Origin: Polytrichum commune
Taxonomy: Eukaryota; Streptophyta; Polytrichopsida; Polytrichales; Polytrichaceae
Reading direction: 5' to 3'
Assembly: GCA_950295325.1 (NCBI GenBank)
Contig: OX485803.1
Location: 38,763,554 to 38,827,553 of the forward strand
Length of the DNA stretch: 64,000 bases
Shown: piece by piece, positions 37,262 through 48,132 of the stretch
How positions within the stretch are numbered: the stretch's first letter is position 1
Layout of the letters: every line of letters starts with the position of its first letter
Made by a program: the position numbers and the translations under genes
Notes under the pieces: model-generated
The model's input: only the letters and a program-made list of their open reading frames with translations
Told to the model about the DNA's origin: nothing
The model's database searches: none

Positions 37262-37530
37262 TGTCTAAGGAGAACATAGGGACATGGATGTGCACAACAT
37301 AGGGACATTTATTAGCACAACATAGGGACATGGATGTGCACAACATAGGGACATTTATTAGCACAACATAGGGACATGGATGTGCACAACATAGGGACAT
37401 TTATAAGCACAACATAGGGATATTTACTAGCACAACATAGGAACATGCACGTGCACAACATAGGGACATGCATGTGCACAACATAGGGACATTTACTAGC
37501 ACAACATAGGGTCATGTATGTGCACAACAT
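37262..37530. repeat. Tandem minisatellite, unit about 27 bp
   Basis: Units of the form 'gcacaacatagggacat' plus a variable 'ttattag' or 'ggatgt' segment recur about ten times just inside the left end of the MULE. Confidence 0.9.
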
Positions 37531-37539
37531 ATTGTCCTT

Positions 37540-39210
37540 TCACAAGTAGAACATGGACACATTTATTTGCACAACGTATTGTCCTTCCTCACGTAGAACA
37601 TGATCATATTTATAAGTGTAGAAAATTCACTTATTTGAACGTGGAACATGGAAGCCTTATTCATGTAGGACATTGACACTTCTTCGACGTAGAACATGGA
37701 CACATTCGCAATGAACAACAGGGGCTTATCCCCAACGTTGAGTATATACTTGATCGTAGAACATGAACTCATGTCCAACGTAGAACATATGCACTTCATT
37801 ATAGTAGGACATGGACTCTGTTTGATTGTGGAACATGGACAATGCTTTATTGTGGAACATGGACACTGCTTGATTGTAAAACATGGACACTGCTTTATTG
37901 TGGAACATGCACTCATATTGGTTGTGGAACATGGACATTGCTTTATTATGGAACATGCACTCTTATTGGTTGTGGAACATGGACACTGCTTAATTGTGGA
38001 ATATAGACACTGCTTTATTATGGAACATGCACTCATATTAGTTGTGAAATATGCACTCTTATTGGTTGTGGAACATGGACACTGCTTAATTGTGGAATAT
38101 AGACACTGTTTTATTATGGAACATGCACTCATATTGGTTGTGAAATATGCACTCTTATTGGTTGTGGAACATGGACACTGCTTAATTGTGGAATATAGAC
38201 ACTGCTTTATTATGGAACATGCACTCATATTGGTTGTGAAATATGCACTCTTATTGGTTGTGGAACATGGACACTGCTTAATTGTGGAATATAGACACTG
38301 CTTTATTATGGAATATAGACACTGCTTTATTGTGGAATATAGACACTGCACTCATATTGGTTGTGAAATATGCACTCATATTGGTTGTGAAATATGCACT
38401 CTTATTGGTTGTGGAACATGGACACTTCTTTATTATGGAACATGGACTCTGCTTTATTGTTGAAAATGAACTTTCGTTTATTGTGGAACATGCACTCTTT
38501 TTGGTTGTGGAACATGGACACTGCTTTATTGTGGAACATGCACTCATATTGGTTGTGGAACATGCACTTTTATTGGTTGTGGAACATGGACACTGCTTTA
38601 TTGTGGAACATGGACTCTGCTTCATTGTTGAAAATAGACTCTGGTTTATTGTGGAACATGCATTTTTTTTGTTGTGGAACATGGACTCTGGTTTATTGTG
38701 GAACATAGACACTGTTTGATTATAGAACATGGATATTATTGGTTGTGAAACATGCACTGTTATTGGTTGTAGAACATAGACACTGCAATATTGTGGAGCA
38801 TGGACTCTGCTTGATTGTTGAAAATGAACTCTGTTTAATTGTGGAACATGTACTCTTATTGGTTGTGGAACATGCACTCTTATTGGTTGTGGAACATAGA
38901 CTCTGGTTTATTATGAAACATGCAATTTTATTGGTTGTGGAACATAGACAATGTTTTATTGTGGAACATGGACACTGCTTGATTGTGGAATATGGATGGA
39001 CTCTGCTTTATTGTGGAACATGCACTCTTATTGGTTGTAAAACATGGACTCTGCTTTATTGTGGAACATGCAATTTTTTTGGTTGTGGAACATGGAGTCA
39101 TCTCCAACGTAGACCAAATGCATTTTATTATAGTGGAATATGGACACTGCTTCATTGTCGAACACGAACTCATATCCAACATAAAACAAGTGAGACATTG
39201 ACACCTTCTT
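37540..39210. repeat. GAACATGGACACTG satellite array with 96-bp higher-order repeat
   Basis: About 1.7 kb of diverged units of about 27-33 bp with the core 'ttgtggaacatggacactgc'. Between 37,981 and about 38,300 a higher-order unit of exactly 96 bp recurs (starts at 37,981, 38,077, 38,173 and 38,269). Because 96 is divisible by 3, long open frames arise on both strands. These are repeat artefacts rather than genes. Confidence 0.92.
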
Positions 39211-39234
39211 CAAGTGGAACAAGTTTCCTATTTA

Positions 39235-39400
39235 ACGTTCTACGCGACTACTGTGCTGTGCATATCAGTTCCACGCCATTGATGCACTACTGTTCTGCTG
39301 TCCTGTAGATAGCAGTTTCACGTGACTGCAATTCTGTAGATAGTAGTTTCACGCGACTGCAGTCCTGTACCTAGAAGTTCGACGCGACTGCTGTCTTGCT
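39235..39400. repeat. Short tandem units of about 37 bp
   Basis: The phrase 'cacgcgactgca.tcctgtaga' recurs four to five times with divergence, just after the satellite array. Confidence 0.7.
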
Positions 39401-40139
39401 GAAGGGATGTCGTACGCACATGCTCTGTAATGATAGCTGCAGCTTTCATGACGACTTGATTTCACTGAAGTGATTGTTTAGGATTATTATGTAGGGTTTA
39501 GACGCCATTGGATTGTCGAAAGCAAGTTGAATCATTTTCATTAGAGCTTGCTGTGTTTAGGGGAAGTGTTGTGAGGGTTTCATTCGTGAAAGGGTGGATT
39601 TCCTTTTGAGTAGGAATGTGCGAAATTTATGAGCTGGTGTGTGTTCGGCGAGTGTCGACAGAATTTCGTAGAGTCGAATGAGTTAGAATCTGAGCGTTCT
39701 TGAGTGAGATTCAAAAAGGTTGCAAGTGATACTCGAAAGGTTTTTGCGGCATTCGAAGGGTTTTGAGTGCTAATCGATTGGAGTCCAATAACTGCTCCTG
39801 GTTGTTGTTGTGGCAGTTATTATTGTGGCAGTTTATGTCCACGGCCGTTCATGGACTCTTCATAGCAAGTTCATTAGCGACATTCTGTAGAATTTTATTA
39901 GGGTTTCCAGTTTTGCTTCTTTGCAGAATCTTCATTTCCTTATCGCACATTTAATGACATCATATTATGAAAGCGTGCGAGGTTTAGGGTTCGCTTATTT
40001 TCAAGTGTAGTATTTAGTGTTTTTTGTACACAATTTCATCATCATACCCGAACGCATTAATGGCGACAACCGAAGGAACAAGAGCATCCAAAGTGACTAG
40101 GAACAAGGCCGGGGCGAAACTTCTTCCAGAGGCGCTTTG

Positions 40140-41125
40140 TCGCAACCCTTGCTAGGTCCCTTAACAATCTTGCCAATTTTCGTTTCTAGCAAAGGTTACG
40201 AGCGCTAACCCTTCGCATTCCGCCATGCTAATGGATAGCTCCTCTTACCCCGGACCAATAGTTCATAGGAGGGAACCAACCCTCATACTTTGCTTTCGGG
40301 ACTCACCCCTTAATCGGTAACCCATTCCTAGATGTGGACTTCCATCCATGGAAGTCCAATCCCTTGTTGATCATCGCATTGCCGGAGCAACACTACAACA
40401 ACCCGAAGCATACTAGGCAACTATGGCCTCACAATGGGCCAATGCCCATGGAGGCCTTGCCGTTCGGCCTCGGGTGGGTGAGGCCACACCACCTCACCCA
40501 TATAAGCCTCTAGGACTCTACACGGAGCCCCTACCCCACCGCCAACCAACCTCTTGTCTCTCTACCAAGAGTTGGGGCCAAGTGGACATTTTCCCTTAGC
40601 TGCTGGGCCTAGAACCCCCCTAGCAGCTTCAGACCATCATAACTTCCTTGTATGATGTCTGATCATAACAACCAACCACTCCATCCTCATCTACGCTTCA
40701 CGTAGATGCCGATGGACTCCTCGTTTGCCCCATTCGGGCAAGTCTTGAGGAAGTTATGCCTGTTTGAACCTTGGCAGTCCCGGGAATCACTCCCAGGCAC
40801 TGCTGTACCAGGGCGCTGTCCCGGGACAGCACCCCACTCAAATGGCCATAACTCCTAGCTCACACCTCCAATTGAGGTGATCTTGAGCATTCTAGAATCA
40901 CCACGCCATGAGCTACGCATAGCTCATGGCCTCACCCTCATGCCTCCTAGTCTTTGTGGGTGGGAGGCGTTCCCAACGCCCGGGGCCCTCACCCACACTA
41001 GGATCACTTGGGCCCTCTCACCAACGGCGCCACAAGTCCCGGATGTCACTCCGGGGTCCCCCTTGTGCCCATGGTGTTTCGGGCACTCCTCATGGAGAGG
41101 TGCGCGACACGTTTGCTGTGGGTTT
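40140..41125. mobile_element. LTR-like insertion in the 5' part of the Ulp1 gene
   Basis: About 1 kb of distinct, GC-richer sequence separates the ATG-containing exon (40,062-40,145) from the next coding piece (41,110 on). It has a TATA-like 'cccatataagcc' near 40,500 and no open frame of note, as in a solo LTR. I cannot fix its ends or a target duplication. Confidence 0.35.
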
Positions 41126-41309
41126 GCAAGTCTTCGAAGATGAAGACATGATAAAGTCCTTGGGGAGGCACAAATTCGTCCAATTGAGCATACATGGTAC
41201 GCAAGGCTAGCAACAAGGGGTAAACATTCTTTCACATAACTTGTTGTGTTGTTTTTCCTTAGAATTTTTCTGTATTGTTGGTTACATATTTGCATACACA
41301 ACAATATGT

Positions 41310-41818
41310 TAAATTTTCTCAGAACTTTCTTCTCTTGCATCAGTTTTAGGTATTAAACATGTCTTGTTTTTCTATCAGAATTTTCTTCCCTCGCATCAGT
41401 TTTAGGTATTAAACATGTCATGTTTTTCTATCAGAACTTTCTTCCCTCCCATCAGTTTTAGGAAATTAACATGTCATGTTTTTCTATCAGAACTTTCTTC
41501 CCTCCCATTAGTTTTAGGAAATTAACATGTCCTATTTTTCTATCAGAACTTTCTTCCCTCCCAACAGTTTTAGGAATTTAACATGTCATGTTTTCCTATC
41601 AGAACTTTCTTCCCTCCCATCAGTTTTAGGAATTTAACATGTCATGTTTTCCTATCAGAATTTTCTTTCCTCCTATCAGTTATGCATATTAAACAGGTCT
41701 TGTTTTGCTCACATGCATTTATTCCCACCCATCAGTTCTGCATATTAAACAGGCTATGTTTTGTTCACATGCATTTATTCCCTCCCATCAGTTCTGCATA
41801 TTAAACAGATATTGTTTT
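41310..41818. repeat. 56-bp tandem repeat before the Ulp1 coding region
   Basis: Units containing 'ttaacatgtcatgttttt', 'ctatcagaactttcttccct' and 'catcagttttagga' recur with a 56-bp period about eight times. The array ends in 'gttttgcag', which I take as the acceptor before the zinc-finger exon. Confidence 0.9.
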
Positions 41819-44800
41819 GCAGGTGTTTGCTGGTCGGCGAACCTGGCAGGCGAGGGACAAGGTTAAAATGGCCAACAACAGGTACAGGTTCAATTGTATT
41901 TATTGCAATGAGTCACACAAGGATAAAAACACTGTCTCTTACCATAGGATGTTTAACCTATGTAAGAGCTACACGGGAGAGAAGCCACTCAAGATGTATC
42001 CAACCTGGGAGCCAAGCAATCATGGAGAGAAGCATAGGATTGCACAGAAATTCAACAAGGTTTCCTCGCCACATGGGTCGCACTCCCACTCCCCATCGCA
42101 GTTTCCTCCGCCTCTGGAATTGGAGTCCAATCCAGTGGGCAGTATATCATTGGTGGCTGCCGATGCAAAACATGGTGTTCCATCCAGAAAACGCAAGCTA
42201 CCAACACGAGGACGCCTGTTCCTATCATTGGCTGTAGAACTCGCAGCATTGGTGTGGACGCCCCTCCCTCATCACCACCCCGCAAGGCGCAAAACCTTGC
42301 AGTGAAGGGACCGCCCAGAGTACCCAAGTCACCCTCTGCCAATAAACGACTACCGAAGAACAAGATGTTGTCTCACAGGATTTGTATATCCTCCAGCGAA
42401 GAGGAGCTGAATTCGGGCACATCGCCAAGCGAGTCCGACTCCACATCAAAGGAGGCGACTCCAAATTCACAGAACAATGGTCATAGGCACTTCCGTGTTG
42501 TGAAGCACGAGCATGGACATCGTGCGCAGCCTTCGCAGTTGCGCTCTGAACATATCCAACCACAGGTTCAGCAGACTAAACTTATTCGAGCTACGACTTC
42601 GCACGATGGTGTACTTTTGAATCCTGCCATAGACATAGACATTGTTCCGCAAACAGTACCTGTGACGGACATTGTTCTGCAAACCGAGCCTCCGCGGGAA
42701 GATGCTATTCCCCTTGTTGTTGCCCAGCCGTCGACTGAACCTGTCCAACCTATCCCCATATCGCGGGAGGAGTGCAAACAACATGCGTACGAGGAGGCAA
42801 CAGTTCTTTTCCATGCGCCTAAAAAGATTACACGGCCTCCAGAACCAGTGCCAGTCGATGGTCTCTATGTGCTTATCAACGAGACTGACGATTACTGGGT
42901 GCCAAAAAGTCTCTTAGGTGACCCGGATGGCTGCATGCAATACCTCCAGAAACAATTGGAAGATGGCTCTATTGGTAATCACATTGGAGCTGCATTTGGG
43001 CAATGGTACCTGTATGGCAATAATCAGGTATTGTGTTTTAATGTCATGTTCTTCAGTTTTGAATGTGCTCTATCATCTCATGTTCTACCAGAGCAGATTG
43101 GCTGCACAATATTATGTTCTTCCGGTGTATACATTGCAGAAGAACCTTGGAGAACATAGCAAATTTTTGGACAAAATAAATGCGCAGGTCAGGGTTTTTA
43201 AGAGCAATTCCGATGTGAACGTGTATGAAGAGCTCAGAAACCTGAAAGACTATCTTCATTATCGCATCGAACAAAGGGAGTACGATGAGAAGGTTGCTGC
43301 CGCCAAGGTCAACTTAGAGAATTTTAGAAGAAATCACGTCGAAGACGCGTTACGAAAATTTGACAGCGCTGTGAAAGAGAAGGAGGAGGAGTCCAAGTGG
43401 AAATGGTCACCGTTGTACCAGCTATTCAGAAAGTGGCCTCTAAAAAATTTCAAGGCTGGCCCATGGGACCACACAGAACAGGAGTGGCTGGAGATGTCAG
43501 CTGTTCTGCTGGAGAACACGAAGACCGAGCCTCTGTCACTTGAGCGTGAGTGCCCGCATGTTTTGAGAGCATTTTTGTACTTGGTCAGAAATCATACGTG
43601 TTTCAGTCGTCCAATTTCACACCCAACTAGAGGTCTCCACGAGGAATACATATTGGAGCTTGCTCGAGACACAGTCCAGTCAGTCGCCTTGACGACAATT
43701 GCCCAGAACATCCCTATAACAGGTTGGAGTACTTTCCCCGGCATCGAGAGTGCCGCAGAACACATTGATGTCCTATTCACAGACGTTGCAGCTCTGCTTG
43801 GACACGAACCATCAGGGCAAATGGTTGTGGTTAAGAAAATGGAGTCCTTCATTGGTAGGATCGCGCAACGAGCCATCGCAGACATGGTCCGCATGCACCG
43901 TGAAAGTGAGCTTGCTGACATGTGGTTCAGTGTCGACGTCGGAGAGCAACGCCAAGCGAAGTGTAGCGAGGTATGTCCTGAGTCTTGTTCATCTAACAAT
44001 CACCCTCGGGGTTTAGCATGTTCTTCACTATGACGATTGGGAGTTAATTGGAACATGATATGTATAACAATACATTTTGAATATTAAATGTAAAACAATA
44101 TAGTAATATATAGTGCAAAACAATACTGGTAAAACAACATACAATGGCCAAAGTAAGTGAAGGATATGTGGCGTAGGTTCTGTGTTTATCAATGGTCTTC
44201 CGCGAGGACGTTGACATAGGAACATTGACATTGGGTGACCTGCACAAAAAGAGCCCCTGCGTGCAGATGCGGGGGAAGGATATAATACAGAGCTTGCAAT
44301 ATGTAAGGTCCACCCAATTGCGGTTGTTCAATTGTGGACTGGGAGTGGAGGAAACAACAGATGACATTGCCCCTGACCTACATTGCATGAGGGCGTTGTT
44401 GTTCGAAGAGGTGGCGATGCCGATGGAAAAATCATCTCGATCAACACTGGGGTTCGGGGGTGAAGTACATGAGGCCATGAGTTTGGAGAGTTTGGACTCA
44501 ATACCTATGCACATGGATTTCGATGGCGTCGACCGCATCAGCACGCAGGACCTCTCCCTAACACAGCTTAGTTCTGAGATGCAGAACACGCCATTAAGGT
44601 TCGTGTCTCATACCACACCCTTATCAGCCTATGAGTTCAATTAAGCACCTTCCACCTATGCCTTTTGCTAAATGGTCAACACAAGACCGTGGTTTTACAG
44701 GACGCCGTCTCACACACTTGCAATAGGGCCTCCGGATGGCAGGACAATGGTTTCTCCAGCACGGAGGTTGAACCTTGAGGACACTACCCCTACTGGTTGC

Positions 44801-46715
44801 ACCCACAACAAACCATTGGACTCATCTGGAGGCTCGTAGGACGTTGGTGCTGCAGCGGACGAAATAGGCGCACTTTTCAATGACGCCTACAAAGCGGTCG
44901 AGAACATGGGTGAAGTTTCGACGGCGACAAAGGATGCATCCACTTCAACTCGCACTGCGTGCCCGGTAGTATCAGAGGTGGAGGAACATGTTGAGCCAGT
45001 GAAGGTCAGCTCCCGTCCTATCCAGCCTAAGTAGGACAGAACTTTGGACGACACCCTGGGCAGTACAACACAAAAATCGGATGGAAGGTAACTTTTATGT
45101 AGTGTTAATGATGCAGAACATAATATTCATACCGTCCTTTCATGTTGCTGGCTACGAGACTAATACATGGAGCTGTGTTCTGCAGACTTGAGGAACTTGT
45201 GGACACCATCGTTTCTGAAGCAGGTGGGAAGAAAGTTGCAAGTTTTGAGTTTCTGTATCGTGGTGAGAATTTGAGTCTACAGTGGTCAAAAATCATGGGG
45301 AGTTGAGTAACTACATGATGGAATGGATTAGGGCGTGGCTGAATCCCCAACTTGAGAATGTAAAGTGTCACGTTTGCAGTCCTTATCTTCTAAACCTGCT
45401 CGTAGCGCATCTTCAGGAGCAAGGAAAAGACACCTTAGAGGTATATGTAGCCTTCATACATGACAAGTATGGAGCCCTTCCAACGCAGAACATAAACACT
45501 TTAATAGTTCCTTATACCTGCGGAAAACATTGGACGGTTTACATAGTAGGGGAACACGGGTTCTTCCATCTCGATTCCTTGGTAGGGTCAGGTCTCCATT
45601 CCGACACCAGAATTGAAACAAGACTCGGAAAGTTGTGGGCTGCGTGGAGTGGCAATGATACCGATGTTGATATGTGGACTGCTGTTAGCTCGTCCCGTCA
45701 GTGGGTACAAGCAATTGTGCCACAACAAAATTCTAGCTGGGCTTGCGGGTTCTACATGTTGAAGAATATCATGGAATATACAAAGAGCGTGAGAGATAGA
45801 CCCCTTACATTGTGTGAGGTAATTGAGTCTTAGACCTCTTCGAACACCTAAATATGCATAGAGAATACGCAGATGAATAATAGATCATGAAAAGTTTAAA
45901 TATAATACTACCACAATGAATGTCCTGCTGTTCTTCAACAAATGTTCTAAGGATGTTTGTGTTGTTGCAGGGATTCGCGTTGAACTATAGTAGGACAGAG
46001 ACATTGCGTACAAGGAAGGTCGTGAGGAATGCGTTGATCGATGTGATAGAGAATGGACGGCACCGCTCCACGGACTGGAATGTGAAAATTGTACTCCAGA
46101 CAGCACCACGACGAAGACCTCCGGCGAAACGACATCGCAGAGTAAGGCTCAAGGTCGGACCTCGGAAAGTAGTCGACAGGAGTTAGGTTGTATTTTTTAC
46201 ATGTGTAACATGTTGTAAAATGGATTTATAGTTTCCATTACATTGTACAACATCAAATAATGTGTAGTCATGTAGAACATGATACACAGAACATGATACA
46301 AAGAACACTCGAAGGTCAAAGACCATCTGTACTGCTTTCAATAGCAACCATTTTGATATAAAGCAATGGCATTTCATAAGACCATATGTGATGTGGAATG
46401 TGGGGGCACTACTAGAAAATCATGACCAAATCAACAAAAAATCAACAGATCTTTGTAACCGATTTCACTGATTTTTGAATTTTTGTAAAAATCAACAGTT
46501 TACTGCCTACATTTTTGTTGATTAGAATAGTACAATGACCAAATCAACAAAATTTTAGTAAATATGGAATCTTTTTGGAATATTCCAGGATCTATTGGAA
46601 TATTGTAAAATCTTTTTAATTTTTTGCAATTTATGGACTTGTAAGTGTATGGGTATGGAAATAATTACGAACTCAAAGGTGCGTAAATATTATAAATATT
46701 ATATTAGTTGATAGT

Positions 46716-46910
46716 TATAAATATATAAATATATAAATATATAAATATATAAATATATAAATATATAAATATATAAATATATAAATATATAAATATATAA
46801 ATATATAAATATATAAATATATAAATATATAAATATATAAATATATAAATATATAAATATATAAATATATAAATATATAAATATATAAATATATAAATAT
46901 ATAAATATAT
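46716..46910. repeat. (ATAAATAT)n 8-bp satellite
   Basis: About 24 near-perfect copies of an 8-bp unit. Confidence 0.95.
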
Positions 46911-46934
46911 ATGAATTAATATGTATATAATATA

Positions 46935-47280
46935 TGTAACATATCATATATATATATATATATATAATATATATGTATATAATATATATGTATATAATAT
47001 ATATGTATATATATATGTATATAATATATATGTATATTATATATGTATATAATATATATGTATATTATATATGTATATTATATATATGTATATTATATAT
47101 GTGTATATAATATATGTAACATATATGTATACATTTACAGTAAATATATACCGTATATATTTACAGTAAATATATATAGTATATATACAGTATATATACA
47201 GTATATAATTACTGTAATTATATAATGTATATAATTACTGTAATTATATACTGTATATATTTACTGTAAATATATACATC
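46935..47280. repeat. Complex TA-rich satellite
   Basis: Variants of 'atatatgtatataat' and then 'atatatttacagtaa' follow the 8-bp array, with many self-complementary segments. Confidence 0.85.
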
Positions 47281-47346
47281 AAGTAGGTTGTAAAGAGAAA
47301 ATAGTGGCCTTATTCTTGAAAGGTTTAAAACACTCCATTTATATCA

Positions 47347-47556
47347 TGTGTGATGTGATGACCTAGTGGTTAAGGCACATGTGTGGGTGTCACTAGGTGC
47401 AAGGTTCGATTCCCGTGGCCGACACCTTCGGCCTTGGCCTTGCCACCTAGGTGAGTGGTAGGTAGTCTATACTTGTAGACGAGGTATAGGTTGAGGGTTA
47501 TTTGGTAGGGGTTAGGAATTTAGATCTGCCATTTATTTATTTTTTATTTTTTAATG
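47347..47556 (+). mobile_element. tRNA-derived SINE (Au-like)
   Basis: It has an A-box-like ACCTAGTGGTTAAGG (47,361-47,375) and a B box GGTTCGATTCCC (47,403-47,414), spaced as in a tRNA-derived RNA polymerase III promoter. A non-tRNA body and a T-rich tail ('atttatttattttttatttttt') follow. It lacks a tRNA cloverleaf and CCA end, so it is a SINE and not a tRNA gene. Confidence 0.75.
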
Positions 47557-47582
47557 TTATATATATATATATATATATATAT
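47557..47582. repeat. (AT)n microsatellite
   Basis: About 13 AT dinucleotides directly after the SINE tail. Confidence 0.9.
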
Positions 47583-48132
47583 ACTGAATAAAAAAATAAG
47601 TTTAAAAAAAAAATCTTTTTGTGACCATATCAACAAAAAAAATTAACAAAATTGTGTTACATCATGTCCAGGTCAACGCGTCCTAAGTAACAACCGCGAC
47701 CAACGCCTTTCTGTTGATCCGGACGCAGAATTTTCTACTAGTGGGGGGGTGTGGTTAGATGGGATCACTTGAAAGGGATTGGAGCAGTCATGATGAAAAC
47801 GCATGAAACCCAGAAACAGTCGATGTGCAGTAGAAGAAGTGTAGAACAGGGGATGGGCAGGACAAATGGCGCGTGATCAACAAATGGTGCAGAACAGGAC
47901 ACAATGGGCAGGATAGGCGAGTTACAGTACAACAAGGAAAATAAGCTTAGGTATGTCGTAACCAGAACATGAATCACCCTACTACACCTAGATATGGTAC
48001 TTAGGAATAACCATTTTATTGTTAACACATAACTTTGCATACAGAAATAAAAACTATTACAATTAAGAACTAACTGTGTATTGCATTACAAATATGCAGA
48101 TAATGTAGATTATTGTTCACCCTTAAACCCTA

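Larger units (their letters stand above)
40062..46186 (+). pseudogene. Ulp1-type cysteine protease gene of the MULE, several lesions
   Basis: Probable pieces: ATG at 40,062 (MATTEGTRASKVTRNKAG), 41,110-41,200, about 41,820-43,027, 43,092-43,970, 44,177-44,598, 44,701-45,087, 45,186-45,818, 45,971-46,186. From 43,027 on, the exon phases agree. An N-terminal CxxC...H...C finger (CIYCNESHKDKNTVSYHRMF) recalls BED/C2H2 fingers. The C-terminal Ulp1 (C48) domain keeps the triad: His in GKHWTVYIV (45,528), Asp in FHLDSL (45,573), Cys in SSWACGFYML (45,744). Ulp1 proteases cut SUMO or similar modifiers. Lesions: an apparent frame change near 42.2 kb, in-frame TAG at 44,837 and 45,032, a missing base in a G run near 45,297, and a large insertion after codon 30. 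Confidence 0.8.
46407..47743. mobile_element. CACTA-like non-autonomous element nested in the MULE
   Basis: The left end is CACTACTAGAAAA and the right end, reversed, CACTAGTAGAAAA, the classic CACTA terminus. GGG flanks both sides, a plausible 3-bp target duplication. 'atcaacaaaa' and 'ttttgttgat' motifs recur near the ends. There is no transposase. It sits in the 3' intergenic space between the convergent Ulp1 and transposase genes and itself contains an AT-rich satellite and a SINE. Confidence 0.75.

Noticed and set aside
37563-38877. Long open frames (up to 262 codons) on both strands
   Set aside because: They follow the satellite period exactly, exist on both strands at once and translate into simple repeats; they are not genes.
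46699-46947. 82-codon Ile-Tyr-Phe repeat frame
   Set aside because: It is a direct reading of the 8-bp AT satellite.
47361-47414. tRNA gene
   Set aside because: A and B boxes are present but no full cloverleaf, anticodon arm or 3' acceptor stem can be formed; the T-rich tail indicates a SINE.
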